Shown piece after piece: positions 24,801 to 34,371 of a DNA stretch of 64,000 nt; position 1 is the stretch's first letter, and each line of letters starts with the position of its first letter. The stretch is from Nematostella vectensis. Its lineage: Eukaryota; Cnidaria; Anthozoa; Actiniaria; Edwardsiidae. The position numbers were made by a program, and so were the translations under genes. The stretch is taken from positions 11,829,296-11,893,295 of the forward strand of contig NC_064035.1 in the NCBI RefSeq assembly GCF_932526225.1. Direction: 5' to 3'. Under the pieces are notes generated by a model that was not told the origin of the DNA, searched no databases, and saw nothing but the letters and a program-made list of their open reading frames with translations.

Positions 24801-27800
24801 TTTGTAATGATCGCTATATACGAAAGATTCCGGTGCATTAGAATGCCAGGTGTATGCCAACAGTGAAATACCATTGTCGTCCATCAGTATGCAAATTTGC
24901 ATGGATGTTAAAGAATGAGAGTGAGAGACGAAACGAACAAACTTCATATTCCGGAGCAGATAGTTCGAGATTTCCGCCATGGTGTACCCGATAGCTGCCA
25001 TTTGATGTAAGCCAGAGATTCTTGTAGTCATTCCGATGAAAGAGCAGCACAAAGCAAGAAGAGATAAAACGTCCAGAAGACGCTGGTGGAATTAGCGTGT
25101 CTGCTCCTCATCCATGCACGTTTATGTTACAAATATATTCGGTACACGAACATTTCGTCTGGTTTGCCCGTGGTTAACGTCATATTTTTGTAAAAAAAAA
25201 ATTAGGACTCGCGAAATTTGCTGAGAAAATATTCGCAAAAATTAAAACGTGCGAAAATAAAGAATAAGATATTTAATCGAAACACGACAATTCTTTACAA
25301 AGAATTAAGATTTACAAGGAGCTGATGCTTAAAGACCTGCCTCCTCTTCTTTCCACAGTCGCCCCCTCCCCTCCCTACTAAGCTACAATCCTGGCATTTG
25401 TATTGAACTATGCCTTTATAAAATATTTGCAGATCCGATGGTATCACTAGGAATGCACAGTGGCGAGATACCTGACTGGGCGATTACCGCTTCGTCTACA
25501 TTCTCAACAACATATCCACCTCACAAAGGGAGACTTAACTGGATGTATAGTGGTAGCAAACAAGCTTGGGTTTCTGCTGTAAATGATGTGAATCAGTTTT
25601 TCCAAGTCAACCTACAAAGACGGCATTATGTTACAGCAGTCGCGACCCAGAGAAGGTTCTCGACTTCGCAGTACGTAACCTCTTACAAGGTGCAGCACTC
25701 TAAATCGTCGTGCGGTTCTTTTACCACCGTTCTCGACGAAAATGGACAGCATAAGGTGCGCCAAGCAGCAACTAGCACAAAACGAAAAGTGCAGTATTCG
25801 CAGTAATAATTTAAGATTGGGTAATGCGGTTAAGTTTTATTTGTTTCTGTTTCAGAAATACAAAGCCGATCACTAATGCACTTTCATTATCTCCCAAGGT
25901 CTTTCCTGGTAATGCAGACAACGAGGCAGTCGTCCGTAATATACTGCCGTATCCTCTCTATACACGTTGCGTGCGCATCTGTCCGCAAAGCTGGATAAAT
26001 CACATCAGTTTACGAGCCGATATGTATACGTACGGAATAGGTAATTTCTCCACACGTCGTCACACCACCAGCCCTGTAGTCGTTACGCACCATGTCCGCA
26101 GATAGAGCAAAAAAAAATGGCACAAAATTTTCGAATTCTCAATATATAGGCTCAAATGTCCGCATACAAGAAGTTCCTCTGACCAAAAGCTTAATTCCTC
26201 ACAATCAGTCTATTCCAGGCGTCATGGATTCTCACAATCAGTCTATTCCAGGCGTCACGCATTATCACAATCATTCTATTTCAGGCGTCGCACATTGTCA
26301 CAGTCACTCTTTTCAGGGCGTGTATTATGTTTTTATAATTATGTGTTATGCTTTACAGGTTTATAATTATGTGTTATGCTTTACGTTTTAAAGCCTCCGC
26401 GGTGGACATGATAGAAGGCAATAATAACGCCGTTTACACGGCCTCGTCGTCTTATAACGAAAATCATGTCCCGAATCTTGCTATCTTTTCTGCCACGATT
26501 GGTGCGAGATCTTGGTGCCCCTTGACGATAAGTGGGGCGCATTGGCTCAAGATCTATATTGGACACGTGACTATCATAACTGCGATTGTAACGATGGGTC
26601 GGGGGGGTTCACATGCACGATGGGTTACCACCTTTCAGGTGAGAAAAAAGCGGTGTTGTTTCTGCCGTTGCCATTGTTGTCTCTGTTGCGGTCGTGAGAA
26701 GGCTTGCTCAACGACAACGGCGACGGCAAAAAGAACGTGGGAAAAAAATGATTTTATACTAAATTTTATACTGACCTTATCCTAAACTTAAGTTGACAAA
26801 CTTAACCCGTATTTATCGTTCTAAAAAAAGTAAAGATTTAAGTATGCAGAGTTATTGATGTCTAACAAATGTTCTCACAGATGTCCTACAGCGTCGACGG
26901 CAATGTGTTCCAAGACTACAAGGACGCGGCAGGATCATACAAGGTTTGAAATTTAAAGCCGCATTGTCACCAGTTTACTTCAGGTCGATTACGTAACAAT
27001 CTCCGATGATTTTTAACGGAAAACGCGAATTTTTTTTTAAATTTTGAAAGAAGTGTGTCTATTGGGAGTCTCTTTGAGGATGTGATTGATAATTTAGAGC
27101 AGATGGCCTGTTAAATATCTCGGATTCTAATAGATTCTTTTGTCATTAACGGTTGAGGTTTCCGTCGTACCTCCGGAAGTTAACTGGTGACAATGCGGCT
27201 TTAAATGATTAAAAAAACAGCGCATATTGGTAAAAGTAGGGTATCATCATTGATACTATACACATGCCGCGATTATATTATATATCTGACAGACTATTTA
27301 TTATCTTTCCCTTCCAAGCTAAAAAAGTCACCATGGATGCTTATTTGTACTGTGTGTTATATATTTTTGTTTAATTTTCATTTTCAACAGACATTCCAAG
27401 CGAACAAGCAGCACACTGGTTCTGTGACGATTTGGCTTAATCCGAAGATCAAGGCAAAGTTTGTCAAAATATATCCTAAAACTTGGGTTCCTAGTACCGA
27501 TATCCTCTGCATGAGGGCTCAGTTACTTGGACACAAAAATGGTAACTTGATTCATGGTTTAGTCATGTTTTTGTGTGTTTTTGCGCAGTCCTGAATGACT
27601 CCTATGGAGACGCTTTTAAGTTGCTTTAAAGTGATGTCATCACTTCTCGCTGACTCGCGGGACATTTAGCGCTTTTTTGAAGGTCTAGTGAGTTTATTAT
27701 CCGATCTCATCTCCAAATCCTTGAATGAAAGCCACATAGTGGCCATGTCAGAGAGTTTTTTCATCGAATTTAGCTGAAATAAAATACGAATTCTAATTTC

Positions 27801-30800
27801 AGTTGAGGCTGGGCCGTTCTTATTTTTGGGACAATTTAAGGCTGAATATGTTCTTAACGATGTTCTTAAATTTTAGTGTATAATATATAGATTTAGGCAC
27901 TGCCTAAAAGCGGAGCCAACATGACTTTTTTTAGCATAAACTTGTGTAGAACCCTTCCCTGCACTTTCATTATGCATCATGTTCCACCACCCACAAAAAG
28001 GCACCATATGTAAAACATATAAAGATTGCATGTTCTATAAATACTGCGATTATTATTAAAAGGTGTCCTCCCAATCCTCCTAGAGAATACATAGAACACA
28101 TATGTTTTTTGTTGAAGGTAAAATAAAGTATTTATTGACATTTATTTATCGACAAGGATATCATTAACTAAACTATTCTTGATAGACAACTGATACAGCA
28201 AAAGTAGCAAAATAAATTTATACTTTGATTAACAGGGAAGGCTTTCAAGTGTGAAGGGAGGTCGTATTTATTTTAAAATGAGGATCAATTACAGTTCCTC
28301 ACCAAAATTGGGTGCTATTTTATTCTCTTCAAAATTAAAAACAATAAACAAATACATATCAAATTTCTATACATTAATAAGTATATTAGCAAATCACACT
28401 ATCATAGTGGATTTAAGGTATAAGTACTAATTCCCTGCCTGTTCTGTCCCACTTCCTTTTACTTATTTAAATTACTTTACTTAACTTGCAAATATAGGGC
28501 TTTATCATTTTCTTTCTCTTGTGTAAGTTTCAAAGTAAGCAATTCAAAAGTTGGAAAAATATCTTTATTAACCTTCTCTCTTGTGTTTTAGAATGTAACT
28601 TTGCTAAGGGTGGATTAAAAGCACTCCAACATATTTTGAAAAAATTCTGAGTACATTATTTTATTATACAGTTAAGAACCACATATAAGAACCTAGAATA
28701 AACCTGTTAACCTAAAATTATCGAATTATAATCCTTTTTATAAGCATCTATTAAGCCTATAATTTGAAATAGGTTGAAATAAGAAAATTGATTTCTAAAT
28801 AGTTTTAAAAATATGATCTTAAGGGATCATATAGGAGACCTGTTTTTGATTTTTATGATTAACTTACTACCTCAATTAATTTACCATGATTCATTGTAAT
28901 AGCAAGAGACTATGAACCTAAATAGCCTAAATGTCACTAACCACACATTATACAAGAACCTGTCAGGCTAACTTGAAAAAAAAACTAGGTTTTTTACTTT
29001 TATAACTCTAGTTCATTTTTTTAGAACAATTTTTCCATTAAAATATTATCTTACTTTTTGTTGCTTTATATGTGTTTATTTTTGGTGACCTACATTAAAT
29101 ACCAATGCCTTATATGTATACATCATGCCCTGGTCATGCCTCTTAGCCAGCAGCTTGTGTCTCAGCTTGATTTCAGAATCTCTGGCTGAGATTAACCTGA
29201 AGAAGTTTGGAGAAAAGCATTTAAGAAAAAAAACTGGTAATTTCCTTACGATACAAATATACAAATTACGATACAAAAACCTAATTCACTAAACCTAAAA
29301 CTAAAAATAGGATACAAATATTATACCACAAAGACCTAATTCATAAAACCTAAAACTAAAAATAGTCCCAACTAAATTTTTCTAAAATGATACACATTAC
29401 AGAAAATGAACGTATAAACTTTGCTGTCTCATAAAGCTCTATGATCTGATGAGCCAGAGGTTGGAAGAGCTTTTATAGGAGAAGCTGCAGAGGGGAAAAA
29501 ACATTGCTTTTGAGCAAATTGCTCCTCTACAAAAAAGCTGTCTTGGCTTTCTATGAAACCTGATTTTACTATTGGACCACATTATATTGTGACATGAGAA
29601 AAAAAAAATTAAGGAAACATTGAAGTACCCAGGGTTATTGAAAATATTGTAGGTGGTATAAAAAAGGCATATAAAAAAGGCATTTTTTAGGTAATAACAG
29701 ATCCTCAAGGTCCTAATATGTATGTGCACCTTTCTTTTTAAAGCAAAACAGAATTCCAGAATAGTCGATTTAAATTGTGTTTATCAAATATATGTTGTTT
29801 TTCACAAATTACTAATACTTAGGGTTTTAGGAGACCAGCTCTCAATTTCTTTAAGGTTTTAGGAAACCAGTTTATCTATTTCTTTCTCCAAAGAAAGCTG
29901 GAGTTTACCCATGTAATTGCTCATCTTAGTGAGAATTTCATTCATTGAAATGAATTAAAAATCACTTTTGGTTTTATTTCTAGTGAGCCAATGCGGATGA
30001 ATACAAAAATGTATGAACATTCTCACAAAAATTAGGTTTATGATGAGGTCCAAAATCTTGTGACAGAGTTGACAGCTCTAGTAACTTATATTCAATTTAT
30101 TCATGAAAAATAGTTATAATTTTCCTATGATAGGTGGCGAATAGCAGATTTAGAGATCGAATTTGATAAATACAGCCTAGAATATTTATTCCCTGAGGTA
30201 AGTACTTAAAGTAAATTAAATTCAACAATGAAAAAGGTGTTCAAAGTTTGAAAACAAAACAACTCCGAAAGATCGTTCCGCTAAGTACTTAAATACAATA
30301 CGCCAACTTACCTACGTCTGCTAGTGCAAGAATAAATACATAGGAGCACTTGTCGGAGAAGGTGTCCATATAATTAGCTTGTTTTTTCTTTCTTTATCTT
30401 GTGGCTTACTCTGACATTTCAGCTGACCTTGACTCGAGCACAAAGACTAAAAACTTTCAACCATGCTTTTACACAGTCTTTTGCATATAATTAGACAAGT
30501 TCATATCCGTGGTTAGCATTCCCACGAATGATTGTTTTCAAGAACTTCTTTTTCGACAATTCTTGGCATTTCTGCAGTCAGTTTTCGTGTGTTTTTGAGA
30601 GGGGTAGAAATACTCATCCGCCATATTGTTTTGCGCGCTCTGGAGGCCTGTGCCGAGGCAGATCGCGGCTGGCTGGCAGCTTGTGACAATGACGTCATTG
30701 ACCAAAAAAACTGAGTCGCCTAGTTATAGACCATTTCTATACCTATGGGGCTCCGCGCGCGGCTCCGCTATGATTTTTCCATATGATACCTATGACTCAT

Positions 30801-33800
30801 CCCTTGCCCTGCCCTGAAAATATGTCCTCGTAACAAAGTTTGAGTCCACTTATGGAAAAATAAATAGTCCAAGGTTAGCAAGAAAATGTTTCTTTCTCTG
30901 TGGCTAAAAGGGTTCAGAAATTAGGAGGCATATGACGATGTAGGAAGACTTTGAAAAGCTAGCATCGTTTTCCCCCTTCTCGGTCGCCATTTTCGATTCC
31001 TTGAGACAAAGTCAATTTTTCCGCCCTGTCATCTGATTGGCTCATCCGCGAGTCTAAATATAGCCTGATCCTAGGAAACGCCGTGACACCTATATAGTAC
31101 CAGAATATGGGGAAGTTGATTGCCCCTGGTTATGAGCCCCTGGTAAAACTTAATAAAATTATCATTATATGCCAAATTTCATGATTATTTTTCGACGAGA
31201 GTCTACGGATTCAAACGAATGAATTTGTGATTCAGAGAGCGCGTAAGTAAACAAATACTAAAATGCTCTTCGTAGATCCACATAATTAAAGTTGGCTTTG
31301 CTTAATTAGATAATTGTTTTTAATTTCATAAGCATTGGAAATGTATGGGAGAAGTAACGAAAATCATTCCTGAAGTTTGTGTCCGGAATTGGAGCCAGTT
31401 GACCGGGATTAGGGCAAATCAGTGACACATACTTTTCGAACACGGCGCCCTAAACTTAAAACAATATGTATTTTTAAGTATTTTATTAGGTTAAGGTCCA
31501 ATCTCGTTACTGGCAAAATATCAAAAGTGTTCTTTTTATTGCTAAAAAGTTATGGTGCTAAATGCAAAAACCGTCCGTAATTGGGGCATTACACTGTACC
31601 GCGAATACGATGGCGAAAACATATAATTATTTGTTAAATACGACGACTTAGTGTCCGATGTTTTACGGGTTTTGCCTATCATGACTTTTGAGGTTTGTCA
31701 ATTGATGATAAAACAAATAAAAAATAAGCGATTGACTTGAAACGGATAATCTAACTAGCCCCTCGAATAGCCCAAACCCAATTTTTCCACAGCATTGTCC
31801 AGTCCAGAACAACTATAAATGCAAATCATTGTACCAGAAATAAGACAAAATTTATTGCTACATGATTTTAAACCAAGGCAAACACAGCCATGGAGGAGAC
31901 ACACAGATTCTTCAGAGAGGGCTCAATTAAATACTACATTGTACTTTTGTACAAAATCTTATGGTAATGGTGAAGCAGAAGATCATTAATTCTGTATTTT
32001 ACACTATATTTTAACACATGTATAGTAATCATTTCAATTCTTTATTCTGATTGGCTGAATCTTTGTTTTGGTCCTATAAATCATCTCCCATATAGGAGAC
32101 ATTCAGGACTGTTGAGGTACTTTTCAAATGGAAAAAGAAAAGTTCATGTTATTTTGTGAAATCTTTCTAAATATATATCTTTACCCCTTCTACTTAGGCG
32201 ATATTGGTGCACCAGCCTTCATGGACATTACTGCAGACATCGTCGCGAACAAAAACGAAGACGTTTCCCTACCATGTACCTCTACTGGTGATCTACCAAT
32301 CACAACAACGTGGAGCCATAATGGACAAGTGGTCCAGACAAGCTCGTCCCATTCAAATCTCGTTCTCAGTCACGTGAATGGCTCACAAGCTGGCAGCTAC
32401 AACTGTACTGTCACCAACTCCCGCGGATCAAACTCCAGGACGACGTATCTTCGTGTCAAAGGTAAAGCAAAATCCGATGGAAATGGCCCATGACACATGG
32501 TACTTTGCTAGGATGAAAAAAGCGGCTGACAGGCTGTTTAATAGTATAAATTGCATACCCCAGAGTAATGATAGATGGGTACACAACATAGCATTTTTCT
32601 AGCATAAGCAGGTAAGTTCGTGACAAAGTGACGAGTCCTTTCATGCCTTATTGACCTACTACCAGCTTCCTAGTGTGTATCAATAAGTGCTTTTCACTAT
32701 TATTAGAGCAATAAATCGCGAGCGTATCATGAATGGCGGTAGAACGTTGCCAGTGATTGTCTTTGTACTCATACACAAATAGAAGTGAGGTGTAACTGAT
32801 TTTCCAAACCTAAGTAACCCTGTCGAATATATTCAAATCCCTTCTTATTTTTTCATTATTGTTCAACCACCACGCTTACAACTCTGTGCCACGTTTTAGA
32901 ACCGCTGAGCATGTGCTCCAATTACGCAACCCTCAACGATGACTCCCGTTTACTTTCACGCGTGACATCACTACTAATCAGCGATGACGTCAGCATTAAC
33001 GAGACCAACTGGTACCAATTTACCGGCAAAGCCGGTTATTATCATTTCCCCGGTCACGTGGTGCCCGAAGGCCGCTGCGGCGCTACTGCTTCGGGGTGGA
33101 TGAGTGGGACGCACCCGTCCGTATCCGAGGGCGTGGTCAAGCGGACTGTTTGTTTCCATAGCAACTCGCAGGAGTGCCGGTACAGTGTTTCGGTGTATGT
33201 GCGGAACTGTTTTGGTTTTTATGTCTATAAACTCAGAAAACTTGATGCCGCTTGGAATGCACGTTATTGCGTCGACCACGATAAAGGTGAGAAAATGCTA
33301 CCGGCGTTATCATAAAATCACATATCTATGGTGATTTGTTTCGTTATCCTGCATATGGACGTTTGTTTTCCGGCCAATACATTTTGAATTTAACTTCTGA
33401 GTGGGGAGGATTCTGACAAGTTAATTGTAGGCGTCCCACATGGATAGAAAAGCTTGTTTACTTATTTATATAAAAAGTACCAACATCATTAAAAAAAATT
33501 GAATTTATATGTACTGAGCTTGCAAATGTTCTCCACATTTTCAGTGCTAGAAATATCCATTGTCGCATATATTCACTTTTCGTTCACTCCACTGCTGTAT
33601 ATTTATGTTTATCACAAATCGTCCTCTGTAACAGTCAAAACACACATAATGATGTGAAAACTGAATTATTTAATGAGTCACGTGCCATTTCTAACATTAG
33701 CAACGACTACGGCAACGCGGACGACGACGGCAGAAGACTGGAATTTTGATTCGGAACTCAAAAACAGCACGTGGAAATGCGTTCTGTCTAATACATTTCA

Positions 33801-34371
33801 GCCGTTTTCCGTAAAACCACGACGTGAAAACCCCAAGTTTCCCGGTCAATTGAGGACGCGGAGGTTTGCACTGTATCCCCTAACTACGTTCGCTGCTGTA
33901 GAAATTATGTCCTTAATAGTTGAGTTTTTATCTGTCTCTGACTATAAATGTTTTGCTTATTCCATTGCAATTAAAATATTGAAAAACCATTTTCGATCGC
34001 GTTGTCCTAGCCGTCGCCTGTTGTCCTTAATCCTTTAAGGTGGACAATATTTTCAAAATCTAAAATTGAAATGTCAAATATTTTTATCCCATTTTATGTT
34101 TTTAATAGGTGGAGGCTCTGTCAAGGTATTTTCTCAAGTATCACCCGGCCAGGGAGAAACCCGAACACAGCAGATCATGCACATCGAATACCACGTGACC
34201 AGTGAATTCACTTGCATGCTCTACTGCTTGCTCCACGTGGGGTGTCACACCTTCGACTATCGCGAGCCGTTGAAGACTTGTAAGCTGAGCAATGTGACTG
34301 GGCCTCTCTACTCGGGGGAAGAACACTCGGGGGCCATCTACGGGACGGAACTGCAAACAAGCGTTAACTGA
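15305..34371 (+). CDS. Secreted multidomain adhesion protein: FA58C x3 - Ig - D8C - PAN-like (5' end unresolved)
   Basis: Exons: 15305-15615, 17125-17263, 25433-25755, 25899-26040, 26394-26638, 26881-26943, 27391-27541, 32198-32461, 32900-33286, 34109-34371. Every junction is GT/AG and phase-consistent, giving 762 residues from the first exon to the TGA at 34371. Domain borders fall on phase-1 introns, as expected for shuffled extracellular modules. No transmembrane helix follows the last domain, so the product is probably secreted. Discoidin domains usually bind sugars or phospholipids and D8C occurs in uromodulin-type proteins, so a role in matrix adhesion or recognition is likely; the exact role is unknown. 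The first exon lacks a start, and the signal peptide must lie upstream; 12454-12516 is a poor-phase candidate. Introns hold most of the transposons in the window. Confidence 0.88.
16557..16620. repeat. Short foldback hairpin
   Basis: Inverted repeat TAGCCGGCTCTCCGGAGATT / AATCTCCAGAGAGCCGGC with a short spacer, in the first intron of the discoidin gene. Probably a small foldback MITE. Confidence 0.6.
16660..17105. repeat. Dispersed piggyBac-like MITE, diverged copy 1
   Basis: It shares about 400 bp with the copy at 41258-42374: the C-tract after CTTTAAGCCCC, TGCAGACGTTTTGATGGCAT, CATGTTACCATGGCAA, TATATTTTGGTCCTGTTTC, CACAACAGCGCTAGAAT and CACAAAATAGCCCAGTCTGA. Its left terminus is eroded. 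Confidence 0.75.
17125..17263 (+). CDS. Discoidin (FA58C) domain 1, second exon
   Basis: Starts [13 protein letters not shown] and ends [20 protein letters not shown], then LYGCDA, the diagnostic FA58C C-terminus with the disulfide Cys. It leaves in phase 1 (GCAG, gtacat). The next exon is 8.2 kb away. Confidence 0.92.
17697..20690. repeat. 44-bp satellite array, about 67 units
   Basis: Unit of 44 bp, for example TTTACAGCAGGACGTCTTCG then TGACCCATGAGTCTATACAA and ACAC. Variants differ at GAC/GAT, CTA/CCA and ACAAACAC/ACACACAC. Degenerate units precede it at 17275-17340 and 17500-17545. A block recurs exactly 484 bp apart (19365 and 19849), that is 11 units, a higher-order repeat. It lies entirely in an intron and abuts the Penelope-like fragment at 20690. 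The minus strand is nearly free of stops because all three frames of the unit are open. Confidence 0.95.
20690..21310 (-). mobile_element. Penelope-like retroelement fragment, GIY-YIG endonuclease region
   Basis: The minus-strand translation gives the linker and endonuclease end of a Penelope-like element: [29 protein letters not shown], then the zinc-binding [15 protein letters not shown], the degenerate GIY-YIG pair VIYQATV...TYVGLT, the ARG-helix-like [14 protein letters not shown] and [11 protein letters not shown]. It is broken by an in-frame TAA at 21083-21085 and a frameshift near 21025-21045, and both the reverse transcriptase part and the end of the ORF are missing. From 20990 to 20710 the frame is intact, so the copy is not very old. 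Confidence 0.85.
21440..21480 (+). ncRNA. Hammerhead ribozyme, short stem III (plus strand)
   Basis: Core CTGATGA (21446-21452), stem II GTGG-GCAA-CCAC, then GAAA (21465-21468), stem III CAGG/CTTG with no loop, and the cleavage triplet GTA ending at 21478. This is the type I hammerhead arrangement known from Penelope-like elements and related small retroelements, where stem III is so short that dimers are thought to be active. Stem I is poor because the 3' side runs into a TA microsatellite, so cleavage may be lost. Confidence 0.75.
21475..21506. repeat. TA microsatellite
   Basis: A run of TA dinucleotides directly after the plus-strand hammerhead. Confidence 0.9.
21597..21647 (-). ncRNA. 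Hammerhead ribozyme, intact core and stem I (minus strand)
   Basis: On the minus strand: GTATCCC, CTGATGA (21638-21632), GTGG-GCAA-CCAC, GAAA (21619-21616), palindromic stem III CAGG/CCTG, GTA with cleavage after 21606, then GGGAAAC. Stem I pairs GGGAAAC with GTATCCC, six of seven positions. All conserved core bases are present. It is in the same orientation as the Penelope-like fragment and so could be part of its pseudo-LTR. Confidence 0.85.
21656..21895. repeat. Dispersed hairpin element, copy 2, with TA-rich centre
   Basis: Long inverted repeat: AGAAGTCTTATTAAAGACGA, TTTTTGGTGTATTGTATTCA, TTGTTCTGGTACG, then TA repeats, then the same in reverse, ending CGTCTTTAATAAGACTTCTT. The left arm starts directly after the minus-strand hammerhead. 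Arms are about 100 bp. Confidence 0.75.
22288..22440. repeat. Threefold 51-bp tandem repeat inside the LINE
   Basis: Three near-identical 51-bp units (CTGCCTAAGGAGTGATGTTA...), which keep frame on the minus strand and triplicate a 17-residue block ([17 protein letters not shown]). This is a secondary expansion within the dead LINE. Confidence 0.9.
22721..22935. mobile_element. MITE family A, copy 1, one terminus lost
   Basis: It begins TTAAAGCCGCATTGTCACCA and shares its whole interior, in reverse orientation, with 26952-27205. The far inverted repeat is missing. It interrupts the LINE between RT and C-terminal blocks, so it inserted later. Confidence 0.8.
25433..26040 (+). CDS. Discoidin (FA58C) domain 2 (two exons)
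   Basis: Exons 25433-25755 and 25899-26040. It begins [20 protein letters not shown] and has [20 protein letters not shown] and [10 protein letters not shown]. The second exon starts [14 protein letters not shown]. Its C-terminus is diverged ([20 protein letters not shown]) but keeps the IR.CP.SW pattern. An upstream AG at 25857 would break the frame, so the acceptor at 25898 is preferred. Confidence 0.9.
26198..26325. repeat. Tandem repeat of about 32 bp, four units
   Basis: Units of the form CACAATCAGTCTATTCCAGG then CGTCAYG..., increasingly diverged to the right. Intronic. Confidence 0.85.
26333..26385. repeat. 28-bp tandem duplication next to a splice acceptor
   Basis: TTATAATTATGTGTTATGCT followed by TTACAGGT is duplicated. 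The first copy keeps a CAG acceptor at 26356-26358 that would give GGTTTATAA, an immediate stop, in the required phase. The exon in use starts after the AAG at 26391-26393. Confidence 0.8.
26394..27541 (+). CDS. Discoidin (FA58C) domain 3 (three exons)
   Basis: Exons 26394-26638, 26881-26943 and 27391-27541. It starts [20 protein letters not shown]; the middle 21-codon exon is [21 protein letters not shown]; the third has [20 protein letters not shown]. One extra intron compared with domains 1 and 2. The donor after the middle exon is weak (gtttga), with a MITE starting 8 nt after the exon. This is the most diverged of the three domains and lacks the usual final ELYGC. Confidence 0.85.
26952..27205. 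mobile_element. MITE family A, copy 2, complete
   Basis: Terminal inverted repeats GCCGCATTGTCACCAG and CTGGTGACAATGCGGC, flanked by TTTAAA on both sides (or TTAA if piggyBac-like). No ORF. It lies in the intron after the middle exon of discoidin domain 3. Confidence 0.85.
27542..32197. other. 4.7 kb intron of the discoidin gene
   Basis: Very AT-rich. It holds a short dispersed repeat at 27882-27919 (TAGATTTAGGCACTGCCTAA, also at 14697 and, diverged, at 54955), a fragment of the ACCTGTCAAC MITE near 30045-30080, a possible alternative last exon at 28592-28650 and two phase-compatible plus-strand exon candidates at 30134-30197 and 30423-30494. I see no complete gene. Confidence 0.5.
32198..32461 (+). 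CDS. Immunoglobulin-like domain exon
   Basis: One phase 1-1 exon holds a complete I-set/V-like Ig fold: [19 protein letters not shown] with the first Cys, W of TTTWSHNGQ, then [20 protein letters not shown] with the second Cys in the Y-x-C motif. Predicted N-glycosylation sites include NGS and NCT. Confidence 0.93.
32900..33286 (+). CDS. D8C (uromodulin-type) domain exon
   Basis: One phase 1-1 exon. The D8C signature is clear: [27 protein letters not shown], then [20 protein letters not shown] and [13 protein letters not shown], with [20 protein letters not shown] and a final RYCVD. In vertebrates D8C occurs in uromodulin, GP2 and OIT3. The order Ig-D8C-PAN after discoidin repeats is one I do not know from vertebrates. 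Confidence 0.88.
34109..34371 (+). CDS. Last exon: PAN/Apple-like domain and stop
   Basis: Residues run [16 protein letters not shown], then [20 protein letters not shown] and KTCKLSNVT, with cysteine spacing of PAN/Apple modules (C-x3-C-x5-C...C). It ends [10 protein letters not shown] and TGA at 34369-34371. There is no hydrophobic tail. A possible AATAAA is seen only about 540 bp downstream. Confidence 0.85.

Noticed and set aside
29076..29276. Minus-strand exon candidate [20 protein letters not shown] in the 4.7 kb intron
   Set aside because: It has an acceptor and a gtaggt donor, but no upstream exon in the needed phase was found, and the peptide is unknown to me. The coiled-coil-like piece at 29890-29950 does not join in frame.
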